A stretch of 64,000 nucleotides of DNA from Nymphaea colorata (taxonomy: Eukaryota; Streptophyta; Magnoliopsida; Nymphaeales; Nymphaeaceae), in assembly GCF_008831285.2 (NCBI RefSeq), contig NC_045149.1, positions 8,582,417 through 8,646,416 of the forward strand, given 5' to 3'. The notes beneath the pieces were generated by a model. The model was not told the DNA's origin, made no database searches, and saw only the letters and a program-made list of their open reading frames with translations. A program made the position numbers and the translations under genes. Below are positions 10,970-21,372 of the stretch, one piece after another (within the stretch, counting starts at the first letter, position 1; the number at the start of each line of letters is the position of its first letter).

Positions 10970-11064
10970 CAATAAAACAGAAGACTAGAATAGGCAGAGC
11001 ATATGTCCTTTTCAGCTTTGATACCAAGAGGAGCTTTAGCAACTAGAGCATTCGGTAGTGAAGG
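10970..11064 (-). CDS. Possible exon of an unidentified minus-strand gene
   Basis: After the acceptor-like TTGGATGTAG the minus strand is open as PSLPNALVAKAPLGIKAEKD then ICSAYSSLLFYW. A weak donor (ATTG|GTTCAG) lies at the far end. No family recognised. Support is only composition and one splice-like signal. Confidence 0.3.
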
Positions 11065-12271
11065 GTCTACATCCAAAAGGGAAAAACAAAGATTAAATTT
11101 CAATAAAAATAGCATTGTTAAGCGTTTTGTTCTCTGAATTATAAAAGTTCTAAAATCAAGAATTTTGTGAATAAATTCAGAATTAACCAATTTATTACTA
11201 ATTCTGTGTTCAAAGGAATAACATTGATATCTCAAGAGACAATATGGCAATAATAGTAATACCATACCACAACATGAACACTTGTATCAACATTTATTTT
11301 ACCACTACTTATAACATCAAATTTTGTCTAATTCTTAGTATATTTACTCTTGAGAGAATCTATGTGACAAGCAATTATAAGCTTAACCAGGAAAATTACA
11401 CCTTACCAGCACTCATATTCACACTCATATAACTCTATTTTGTGTCAAGCTGCACTATTAGATGAAGCCACCGAGTACACATGGTCCAAATTTTATGGTT
11501 TTGCAAGCCCAGCTTCTTCAACACTTGACCATTTTGTAGATAACATAAAGGTTTTACTAACACTAATCTAACTACTTACCTATAAAACTCCTTAGCATGT
11601 AAGTTATGAAACAAAATTAGGGAAAAATCATGTGATGCAATTAAATCAGCCATGCAAGTATAATACTCTGTTAATTGGCTGTTATTCAAAAATGAAAAGA
11701 AAGAGAAAGCAAATGCTTACTACTTACTGCTTGCTGGTCTAGGACTCTAGGTGTATGTACAGGCCAAGTCTAGAGAACATAACAACTGAACAACTTTTAT
11801 GTAGTTTGTGCTATAAGCAAATAGAGGTTGTAGAAATCTGATCATGCTTCAAAATTTACAATAAGGGTCAAAAACCTAGAGCATGGTGAATTGTTTTTCT
11901 TTACACCTTGAAATTCCCAGACAAAATAGATAAATGTTCAATTGGTAATAGCTGAAAAGGGAGCATAGCAGCACCACAAAAAAAATCATGTGACTCTAGA
12001 TATTATGGATGTGAATGAGATAAAGATTCCAAATCCTATCTAGAGTTTCAATCAACATAATGAATATAATATCCACAGAAATTTGTTACAAGGTTGCAGA
12101 AATAAAGACAAAAGAAATAACTTCATATTTCTAATAACTTTTTCCTTTCATTAGAAATAGAATATCAAATTTGGTAACTTAAATAGGTAAATCAGTCAAT
12201 CGATTTTAAGCAACTCCTAAACTTGAAAAAAACCAGCAGCCAACATGAAACATGATAGAAATAGGAGAAAA
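11065..12271. other. No gene seen
   Basis: AT-rich sequence with no long open frame or recognisable repeat on either strand. It would be intron if the surrounding minus-strand exon candidates belong to one gene. Confidence 0.4.
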
Positions 12272-12571
12272 TCAGGGAAATGGTCTTCGATTGATGGTAT
12301 TACCAGATTGATGGTGTCCCTTGGAATAGGTGGTTCTACTCCTCAGCCTCCCATTTCTTGGGACAGTCGGCTTGTTGGAAGGCCCCCATGAATTGGCATC
12401 AGGCCTTGAGGAGAACCCTTCAACTATGGAACATGAATGACAAGGGACACCGAGACTCTGTTGTGGATAGAGTCCTTTTGTTGCTGCTTTGGATGCTTCT
12501 CCTGGAGTAGATACTCTTTCTCTTTTGTGCTTCCTTGTTCCCCTTTTCTCGAGCAGGGAATGAGACCACAT
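12272..12571 (-). CDS. Unrecognised 99-aa open frame
   Basis: The minus strand is open from an ATG at 12571 to a stop at 12272. The protein is basic and polar, with a Ser/Arg/Lys-rich C-terminal half (SWGPSNKPTVPRNGRLRSRT). GC content is clearly above the flanking DNA, which argues for a real exon or a captured one. The overlapping frames on both strands are also open, so the coding frame is uncertain. No family recognised. Confidence 0.3.
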   Translation of the reverse strand: MWSHSLLEKRGTRKHKRERVSTPGEASKAATKGLYPQQSLGVPCHSCSIVEGFSSRPDANSWGPSNKPTVPRNGRLRSRTTYSKGHHQSGNTINRRPFP

Positions 12572-13047
12572 TCAAATCTGCAATTAGCTTTTCTCCTCCA
12601 TGGTTTTTTTTTTTCCTATTTTTCTTTTCTTTTTTTCTTTCACAGTTTTCTATTTTTTGTGTTTGTTGATCTGTTCTTAAATAAAGGTAGGAGGCCACCT
12701 CCCAGCAGGCTTGCATTGGATGCAAAAGTAGCAAATACAACCAACTCTCAAAACGCAGGAGAATCTTTTAGATGTCAATGGTACTGAAAATTGCATAATA
12801 TAATATTATTAATGTTGAAGATTTGACAGCCTTATGAAAGAAAATGGAATAATATACTACATCGATGGATTCCCAACCATGGTAAACTCTTAAGCAAAAA
12901 ATAATCTAAGTCGTATTACCATATAATGGCTTTCACCTTCTTCTTGATAAGAAGAAGAGGAACATTGAACTTGATGGTTAGCAAAATGATTAATTAAATG
13001 AGCATTACAACACCAGAAACCAAGTAGGGACATTGAAATGAGTTGTC

Positions 13048-13214
13048 TACAAGTTCGGTTCAAGGAAAACAATACAATGAACAAGAAGTCTTTTATATTT
13101 TGTGATGCCCAACCATGCAAAGAATCTATGTTGTATCAAGCTCTCCTCAAAGAAACAATTAATAATCACTACAAGTTCGGTTCAAGGAAAACAATACAAT
13201 GAACAAGAAGTCTA
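13048..13214. repeat. Two copies of a 42-bp direct repeat
   Basis: CTACAAGTTCGGTTCAAGGA and the following bases to GAACAAGAAGTC occur at 13048-13091 and again at about 13169-13212, 121 bases apart and nearly identical. Between them are unrelated sequences, so this is not a simple tandem array. Confidence 0.8.
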
Positions 13215-14509
13215 AGCTATTTAAGTCCTTTTCCATGCTCAACTCATGTAGCTCATCCATAACCTGAACAAGATGTCCAGGAAGAAGCAACAACTCATTG
13301 TCAAATGGAAGGGAATAAACCAATCAAATGGAAGAAGAGGGAAAAGAATCAACAACAGCTTGAAATGTTGTGGAGGATGGAGATGCCTTCAAGTATTGAC
13401 ACAATGTCGCTCACATCCAATTGCTGCTCTTGTGTCCAAACAAAGATCTTCATATACATCAGAATTTCGCATAGGATGCAACAATAATGTAAAGCTTTGA
13501 TCTTGTTTGAATAAACTTTCATGGAAGAAATTTCAGTTGGATGAAAGTAGTGAAGAGGATTTAGGTCATGGCTAATGCCTACAGCACTAAGGCCAGCAGC
13601 TACAACAATGCTTAAAACAAGTACTCAATAAGAGAGGACCAGAAACAGGCCAAGCAACCTGAACCACAACCATCTTGTCTTCGTAAGGATGCTCCACTTC
13701 TCCATTGGTTCTTCAAGATTTTGGGCTTAATTTGTCACATGAAGATGAACATTTCATCACATCCTTTCACCTTAATGGAGAATATTGCCTTGTCGTCATT
13801 CTAATCCATAGTCACAATAAATTTTCTTGTTTTTTAAACGGCAAGGTATTTTTCGGATATAAAATGGCGAGCTTGAAGAAAAAAAGAAAAAAAATGACAA
13901 ATACGGTAAATTTTTTTAAGAAATTAAAAATCCTAAAAATAAGGGGAAAATAAAATAAGTGAGAAAATAATAACACAAACATAAAAAAAGAAGTAGATTT
14001 GTGACAAAGGAAGTTAAAAAAATGAAAACAACTTAACAAGCAGTTTGGCATTAAAAAAACATGAAAAAACTGAATAAAATGAAGTGTCATTTTTCATGTT
14101 TTTTTTTTGTTTTGATTTTTTTTTTGAAAAGGGTTGTTTTTTAAAAGTTTTAAATGGCTAATTTATTCATCCCGCTTTTCACGTTTTTTTCAAATAAAAA
14201 AAAAACTTGTTATAATCAACGCATTTGAATTGCACTTAGAAGCCTAACTGGAGAAATTCACATCTGGTCTCTTGCTATCAAATGTTCCATGTTGCTAAGT
14301 GGTAGCAACCAGATGCCACCTACTTTACCCGCACACAGCAATAAACAGGCAAAAGGGAAAGCTAAAAACTCTCAAGTCCTAAGTCCAAGCTAACCATCCC
14401 TCAAGGGTTCAAATCCTCATTAACTAAGCCACACGGGTGCGCCAACTATGGTGCTGCACCCGCTCCATTGCGGCCCAACATGGCACCTGACTTGGCACTC
14501 GACATATTC
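13215..14509. other. No recognised gene
   Basis: Mixed-composition DNA from 13240 to 13800 has several short open frames on both strands (for example 13273-13500 plus) without a family I can name; it may be a decayed transposable element. From 13810 to 14210 it is A/T homopolymer-rich. Confidence 0.35.
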
Positions 14510-14878
14510 AACTGATCCGGTTCTTAAAAAATTGAAAATGAAAAAAAAAAGGTAATATCCGATTAAAAAATCGGATTTAAGAAATGACATCCAATCATAT
14601 TCATATTCGAATATGCATAAATATCCAATCAAATTCGGATTCAAACTCAGATCGGATCGGATTTATTTTTTAATAAATATCATATATCCAATACTCTTAC
14701 ACTTCCAAAATTGGTCAGATGTGGTTCAAGATTTGGATTCAGATATGAATGTAAAAATCTTATTTGGATTGTGAAATTGGATTCAAATTCGGGTATGCTT
14801 TTTCGTTACTCATATTCATATCCAAAAAAGTGGATATGGTTAAGGATATATCTGATCCAAATCCAATCTGTTGACTTC
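14510..14878. repeat. GGATATCC dispersed family, copy B
   Basis: Contains the family words AATATCCGATTAAAAAATCG, ATTCGGATTCAAACTCAGAT and the right edge CCAAATCCAATCTGTTGAC. Same orientation as copy A. Left terminus is not preserved. Confidence 0.65.
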
Positions 14879-15114
14879 TCTTGCCTCCCTCCTTATCTGA
14901 TATTAATCAACTAAAAAGAGTGAAGGAAAGGTTTACAAAACCTCCACGTAAAAGCAAAAAACCAGCAGCACCTAACAAATAGCTACAACTTAGGGGTTGC
15001 CCCAAAGAACAAGTTTTAAGAACGATACTCATAGTCATCCCTTGCTCTGCACAAAGAGCTTGTGAAGGTTGACCGTCTCCAATAGTAAGTAAGCATAAAT
15101 AAGCATGGAGATAA

Positions 15115-15221
15115 CCTAGCAACTAGAATGCATCACCATGTCTGCTATGTAACAACTTTCTTCCTCACAGAATGCCTTAATATCAAATTTTCCACTCTGA
15201 ACTCTTTCAAACAATGCCTAC
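15115..15221 (-). CDS. Possible exon of an unidentified minus-strand gene
   Basis: The minus strand has an acceptor TTTGTTGTAG followed by a clean open stretch beginning ALFERVQSGKFDIKAFCEEE and continuing SCYIADMVMHSSC to a stop. Its amino-acid pattern looks like a genuine globular or helical segment, more so than any neighbouring frame. A possible donor (CTA|GTTGCT) precedes the stop. Family not recognised. Confidence 0.4.
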
Positions 15222-15561
15222 AACAAATTAAGAGAAATTGATCATGCAATAAATCAGGCAATAATCCTACTTCATTTTTTTTAAAACAATAGAGCTACTA
15301 ACTAATAATGGGTCTGACATGATACATGTACATACAAGAACAATACTCGCCAAAACTTTGGCACAGTTTGCTTATTAAGTTATAACTAAGGTTTTTTTTT
15401 ATGATATCTTTCTATATTCAAATTCTGCTACATCATCGACATCGATAGCTATATTTCCATTAGGTTGGCCTCAACATAATCCTGCATGAAGATGTCCTGT
15501 TTGTATAGTTGGTCATGCAAGTTGTTGGTAAAAGGTCAATCGTTGGTTTGATTCCCGTGGG

Positions 15562-15985
15562 TAGAGATGTCAAATGATTGGATTTGAATCAGATATACTC
15601 CTAAGGTATCCTCTTTTTGGATATTCACATATTTGGATTAGACTTCAGAATCAAATACAAACAAAGAAAAGTCATATCTGAATTTACATCTGAACTCTGA
15701 TTTTACAACCCAAATCCGATTTATATATTCTTATTTGAATCTGAATTTCAAACCGGAGTACATCCAATTTTCAGAATACAAGATATTTATCTAAAACTAA
15801 ATTTGGTATGAATCTTAATCTGAATCTAATCAGATATTTATGTATATCTGAATCCAAACCTGAATTGATTGGATGTCATTTCTTAATTCTGAATCCAATT
15901 TGATTTCTTAATGGGATGTTATATTGTATTGCATATCCGTTTTGTTTGGATATCTAATCCAAATCAGATATATTGATATCACTAC
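15562..15985. repeat. GGATATCC dispersed family, copy C, inverted
   Basis: Begins AGAGATGTCAAATGATTGGA and ends ATATTGATATCACT, the reverse orientation of copies A, B and D. Interior words (CTGAACTCTGATTTTACAAC, GAATCTGAATTTC) match the family in reverse complement. Confidence 0.65.
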
Positions 15986-16074
15986 CTGTGGGTGTCAACT
16001 CGGCCCCTTTACAAGTCAAATCATGCAAAGGCATACATTCAGCTTAGGGTTTTACACCCGGGGGCAGATGACTA

Positions 16075-16280
16075 AGTCGTTAAACCTAGGCAGGGGCGGG
16101 GGGCCTAGGCCATGGCACCACCCCGGCCAATGAAAAAAAGAAAAGTTTACGTTGAAAAAAATAAAAAATTTTAATTGCGCTATGTATTTTTTGGATTTGA
16201 ATTCAGTTGGCTCTACTCGGATTCAGAGGTTGGACTATCGGCCCACCCTAAAAGAAAATCCTGGCTCCGCTCCTGAACCT
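16075..16280. repeat. Short dispersed element, 'CTGGCTCCGCTCC' family
   Basis: Left part GGCAGGGGCGGGGGGCCTAG, AT-rich centre, right edge CCTGGCTCCGCTCCTG. Related to the blocks at 8935 and 18395. Confidence 0.6.
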
Positions 16281-16320
16281 AGGTGTCGCATATAATAAAT
16301 GAAAAGGAACGTCTGTATGA

Positions 16321-16653
16321 TCACCAACTATATAATGCGTTGAAAGAAAATGGGATGCATGTCCAAATTCTGGTAATTGGGCACTGAGAACAGCAGAAGT
16401 AGCAGTCATTGCATGTAATTGCTACAGCAACTTCAGTATTTGAACCAAAACTTGATTGAGCTGCGGCAACTGCCATGGATGATGCAACAACTCTTGGTTT
16501 CTGTATCGCGTGAATTCCTTCCAATGCTCTCTTTTGTTCCAAATGTATGGAGTCAATGTCACGGCTGTTCACATGAAATACAGTGATGCATTCGAAAGAA
16601 TGAAAACCAGAGAAATAATCCACTATCAGCTTTTCATTATAATAGAAAACCAT
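16321..16653 (-). CDS. Possible exon of an unidentified minus-strand gene
   Basis: Open for 110 codons on the minus strand. The middle (IDSIHLEQKRALEGIHAIQK, then PRVVASSMAVAAAQSSFGSN) has coding-like composition; the ends look like intron. I cannot name a family and the exon limits are uncertain. Confidence 0.35.
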   Translation of the reverse strand: MVFYYNEKLIVDYFSGFHSFECITVFHVNSRDIDSIHLEQKRALEGIHAIQKPRVVASSMAVAAAQSSFGSNTEVAVAITCNDCYFCCSQCPITRIWTCIPFSFNALYSW

Positions 16654-16699
16654 GACCCCTGTCCTTCTGATCAGGAAATGATAGATAAAAACAGAACAT

Positions 16700-17586
16700 G
16701 ATCAACACTCACATAAATAATATAATATCTGCATAAAATTTTCCCTTATAAAACCACAAAACTTTTATCTCTCCATCTCTTGGAAGAATAAACTCCTACA
16801 GCAGTAAACCATTTCAGTAGGGAGTTAATTTTGTCACGAAATCTTTTAGAACAGCACTGACCATATTAGAATTAAAATCACATTAGGAAAAGGTAATAAA
16901 AATGTGACTATTATACATAGAAATTCTGCAATATCATCTAGTAATAAATCATTCTGCAAACTCAGAAATGAACAAGGAAGAACAAAAAGTTACATCCAAA
17001 GTCGGATTAATGGACTCACAGGCCAACCGGAGCTCAACACCATGATAGATTCTGCTCTCATTTCCCACTGTCGTCGGTGGCCTAACTCGTCTTAATATTC
17101 TTCAGACCAGTGATGGAAATCCTTGAAAACATTGCATGATGCGATTTTTCAAGACTTGTTAGTTCTTAACCAGATCCGACAGGAGTACTCCAATTCATTG
17201 CCATCCTTATCCTTGAGATGGATCCACTTGAATAATTTGCATAGGAGCTCAACCATTCACTAGATAGAAAGGATCCACAAATCAGATAGAGGGTTTGTAT
17301 TACACTGCTATGGCATTTAGAGGATCTAGAAGTCACATGTCAAGCCTGAGCCAAATACATGTTTTCAAGGAAAATTTTCATATTGGAGATTAATTTTTAG
17401 TTATAATTTTACAAAATAACCACTCTTTGAGAAATTCTTTAATAGCGTTACATTTTTTATAAAAATTATCGAGTAAGAATGCAACTTGGGTCTTATGGCA
17501 TTCCACCTAACATGGTCTCAAAGGAGTAAACTTTTGTTCATTTTGAAAATAAAAATATTAGTGAAAAATATAAGAATGTAGTAATG
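16700..17586. other. No recognised gene
   Basis: Moderately complex DNA without a family match on either strand, possibly non-coding parts of the unidentified minus-strand gene. Confidence 0.3.
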
Positions 17587-18020
17587 GAGAGTGTCAATAT
17601 ATCTTATTTGGATCAGGTATCCGGCCGAATAGATCTGAAAAAATTGGGTATGAAAAAATAAAATTTAATATCCAATTAAGAAATCAAATCGAACTTAGAT
17701 TTAAAAAATGACATCTGATTCGGATTCAGATTCGGATATACATAAATATTCGACCGGATATGGATTGGAATCGAATTTATTTTTAAACAAATATTTCATA
17801 CTTCATGCTCTTAGATTTTGAAAGTTGACAAAATTCTGGTTCAAAATTAGGATTCAGATACAGATATGAATGTCAAAAACAGATTCAGATTGTGAAATTA
17901 GGTTTTGGATTTGGATTTGGATATGACTTTTCTTTATTCACATTTGAATTGGAATATATGAATTTTCAAAAAGACGGATACAGTATAGCTGATTCGAATC
18001 TGATTTGTTGAAATCACTAA
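17587..18020. repeat. GGATATCC dispersed family, copy D
   Basis: Left edge GAGTGTCAATATATCTTATT, interior TCCGGCCGAATAGATCTG and GATTCGGATTCAGATTCGG-like words, right edge GAATCTGATTTGTTGAAATC. Same orientation as copy A. Confidence 0.7.
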
Positions 18021-18394
18021 TAATGCTGAAACTGAAATTGCAGTGGATGTTTTTAAGTTCATTGGGTTGTCGGAAAAATTCTATTTGATGTTTTTTTCTT
18101 GCAAAATGTAGTTTTTTCATATGCAAAATGGAAAATTGTCTCCTTTTGAAAATTATTGAAAAAACATCAGCCCGAAAATAAAAATTTCTTAAATGGTATT
18201 GTCATAATGAATGCACATGAGGTCGATACGAATTTTGTTTTTTTTTATTTTAACTTGTTGTGTTTTTATTATTTTAAAATGAACAATAGCCTGAGCCAAT
18301 TGGATAAGATTGTGTATAGCTCAGACTGCAATGATAGCAACGTTTCCAATGAAGCCGTATGGAAATAACTTTTGAAATTGTGTAACACAGCAGG

Positions 18395-18560
18395 AGTGAG
18401 CTTGCAAGGGGATCCCCCGAGGGCATTGGCCGCCCTTCAAAATTTAAAAAATAAATAATTAATTAAATAATTTCATTTAATTTATATAAAAATTTTAAAA
18501 AATTATATTTTGACTTTTATTAAATTCGACTCCTCATAAAAATTTTCTGGTTAAACCCCT
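18395..18560. repeat. Short dispersed element, third copy of the 8935/16075 type
   Basis: AGGGGATCCCCCGAGGGCAT at the left, then AAAATTTAAAAAATAAATAA, then CTCCTCATAAAAATTTTCTG and a decayed right edge. Same organisation as the 8935 copy. Confidence 0.55.
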
Positions 18561-19108
18561 CGTTGGTATCAAAATATGGGCTTTTAATTAGTTCGTTGGG
18601 ATCGAATTAGTATTTGGTAGCCAACAATTTGATTGGGTGACTTATTCAAAAGTGTCATGTTTTAGCTGCTAATTATTTTAATTCTTTATTTATTTTAAAT
18701 GATTTTTTTATATTTTTTGTTTGTCAATGATTTTTCAATATTTTTTTGGCCAATTCTCAATCAACTCAGCTGAATCGAGGAATCACACAAAATTGGCAGC
18801 TTTGTTGATTCGATTGAGAATTTGTACACCACTGGTTGAGAATTTTCACCAGAGAGAAAACTTAAGGAAATATCAGCACATAGATCGCATATAGACATAA
18901 AAATAAAAATTGTGAATAACTTAGGAAAAGAAAATTTGTTGTTCTTCGGTTAATATGGTGACAAATTTGATATTTTGGGAATAAGTTTCTCCTCAACTTT
19001 ATGGCCATTAAAATTTTTTTCTTTTCTCATAATAAAAAATAGTAGTTTTTTTGGGAGGATGACCTGGCTGAACGCCCTTCTCAATAACATAGAACTTTAT
19101 ATGGTGAA

Positions 19109-19440
19109 GGTTCCTTGAGCTCTAAAAGGATGCTTTATTCAAGTAGTCGGTGAGGAAACTTGATTTATAAGTAGCACCAATGAGAAAGTTTGGTTCCTTG
19201 AGCTCTAAAAGGATGCTTTATTCAAGTAGTCGGTGAGGAAACTTGATTTATAAGTAGCACCAATGAGAAAGTTTGGTTCCTTGAGCTCTAAAAAGATGCT
19301 TTATTCAAGTAGTCGGTGAGGAAACTTGATTTATAAGTAGCACCAATGAAAGAGTTTGGTTCCTTGAGCTCTAAAAGGATGCTTTATTCAAGTAGTCGGT
19401 GAGGAAACTTGATTTATAAGTAGCACCAATGAAAGAGTTT
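19109..19440. repeat. Four nearly identical 83-bp tandem repeats
   Basis: Units starting GGTTCCTTGAGCTCTAAAA lie at 19109, 19192, 19275 and 19358, an exact 83-base period. The units differ at only a few sites: AAAAAGA for AAAAGGA in unit 3, and TGAAAGAG for TGAGAAAG at the ends of units 3 and 4. The near identity implies recent expansion. 83 is not a multiple of three and no frame stays open, so the array is not coding. Confidence 0.97.
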
Positions 19441-20019
19441 GCAGCATGAGCTGCAAAAACAATTACAGGTGCCATATGAGGTGCTATATTTGATTGAAAG
19501 ATGTACCATAAATCCAATTGCATCCCGAGTATAAGGATATCTCTTAAGAATTTTAAGTCGGCATCTTCTCTTTAAAAAACATTAAAAAACTTAAAAATTG
19601 TAACAAATCCGCTGAATTTACTATACTTAAAATAATAATGTCATATTTTTTGAAAGTGCTACATCAACAAAATTAACAAATGCATAAATAATAGGATTCA
19701 CGTGTGGCACCATTGAAGGGGGGTTCTTAATCGTTGTTGGAAGGACTTTTTTCAACTCAGTCGATTCAGATTGATTTTGTTTTTTTTTTTTTATGTTATT
19801 TAGAATTCAGAAAGCGGCATTAAAAAAGAAAACTCATGTGATCAGTCCAAATCAACGTGGACAGGCATATTTGCTGCGTATCAACTTAAATTCCCAGTCC
19901 AAAGATGTGACTGTTTTTTTTCCTTTGTTTGGTCGATGAGTGGGATCATTAATCCCATCTGCCCGTCTTCCTTTTCCTTGTTTGTTTTATGGATCTAAAA
20001 AGTTGATAGCATTTCAGAC

Positions 20020-20200
20020 TAAGAGTGTAGCCAGAAAATTTTAACTAAAAGCATCAAATGTAAAATTTTAAATTTTAAGGAACGCCAATATGTAAATAAA
20101 AAAATGAATAAAAAATATCAATACAAACTTTTAAAAAAAATTGGGGCTTGTGTGGGCAACTGCTCATACGTAGCCCACACCTCCTTTCACCCCTACCTAA
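20020..20200. repeat. 'GTGGGCAACTGCCCACAC' dispersed element, copy 1
   Basis: Left edge AGTGTAGCCAGAAAATTTTA, AT-rich centre, right edge GTGTGGGCAACTGCTCATAC then GTAGCCCACACC. The edge motif returns at 60168, 63345 and 63535. Confidence 0.6.
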
Positions 20201-20256
20201 GACTTAGGTGAATATAAATCTCAGGAGCCTAACTAGAGATGTGCCACATAAAGTGC

Positions 20257-20520
20257 TCCTAGTTTTTTGTTTGTTTGTTTAAGCTTTAGGATGCATGTGG
20301 ATGTCACGTTCTAAAACTTGGTTTTCACAAAATGAGGTTTTTGTACATAAACCTCACTTTTCAATAAGTTTTTGAAAACTTAATTTAGCTATTTGGACTA
20401 CCAGGTAAATCCTTACTGTTTTACAAAACACCATTTTCTTGTCATCCAAAAATTTTAAAAAAAATGGTTTTAAAGACCAAACTAAATGGCATCGAAACAC
20501 CCCCCTTGCTGGTTTTCTTT
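20257..20520. repeat. Short element with a second, inverted copy at 61745
   Basis: AAACTTGGTTTTCACAAAAT, GAGGTTTTTGTACATAAACC and TTTTCAATAAGTTTTTGAAA reappear in diverged form in reverse complement at 61745-61940. Non-coding; a MITE-like origin is likely. Confidence 0.55.
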
Positions 20521-20564
20521 TTCGTTTTTTACATTTATAAATGAAATAGATCCGCACCAATAGT

Positions 20565-20740
20565 AGAGCTGCATATAGGTTGGCACCGGCAGTTGCCCAT
20601 ATCAACAACAAAATTTTTATTTATTTTTATATATTTTTTTATAATTATTTACTTATTTATTTATGATTTATGATGTGCCCCTCAAAAATAAAAAATTTTA
20701 TAAGATGTCCCCTAACAAAAAAATTGTGGCTCGCCAGTGA
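20565..20740. repeat. 'GCAGTTGCCCATA' dispersed element, copy 2
   Basis: Starts AGAGCTGCATATAGGTTGGC and GGCAGTTGCCCATATC, continues with a TTTATTTATTTT centre and ends CTAACAAAAAAATTGTGGCT. Related to the elements at 20020 and 60168. Confidence 0.55.
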
Positions 20741-21372
20741 TTCACTCCACCAACATTCTCCCTCGGGGGGGGCTGACTGCTTTTCTTTATTCGTTTTGTA
20801 GATTTATAAACGAATGGAAGAGTTCCACCAAGATTCACTCGACTGCCATGATGCGGTGATAAGGTTCGTGATTCATTCCGTTAAAAAATTCCTCTCTCTC
20901 CCTCTCTCTGTCATCAGCTTGACGTCCACAGGAAAGGTATCAAGCAATCAAACAGAACCAAGTGTCTGCTCGAGCTTGGTCAACCCGTGGCTTCATGGCC
21001 AGCCATTTCGGGAATCTGGGATGAAAGTTACGTCAAGCGTGGCTGATAGCAGAGATGGAGCCAAGGCAGGAAAGGGGAGAGGGGTAGTTGTTTTTCTTCC
21101 TTCCACTCTCGACAGAGAAAGAGAAACACCAATTTTCTACTGACTGTGCACCAACCAACAGTTGCCTCCTCTCTCCGGTCCACAACTTCAATTCGCGGCT
21201 CCCAGCACGCCCGACGCGGCCCCTCTCCACGCCTCACTCTCTGTCTTTCTTTCTCCTTTCAAATTCTCCCCTTGAGATATTTCAATCGTGTTCGTCATGC
21301 CCGGTGTGATTCTTTAGCTGCTATCGAGAGAAGAAACGCAGAGAGAGAAAGAGGAGAGGATCTTTTGAAGGA

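Noticed and set aside
10530-11042. Minus-strand open frame of 170 codons, Ser/Phe/Leu-rich, resembling a membrane protein
   Set aside because: It is the reverse of a GAA-rich purine tract; the residues follow from the simple repeat and both strands are open.
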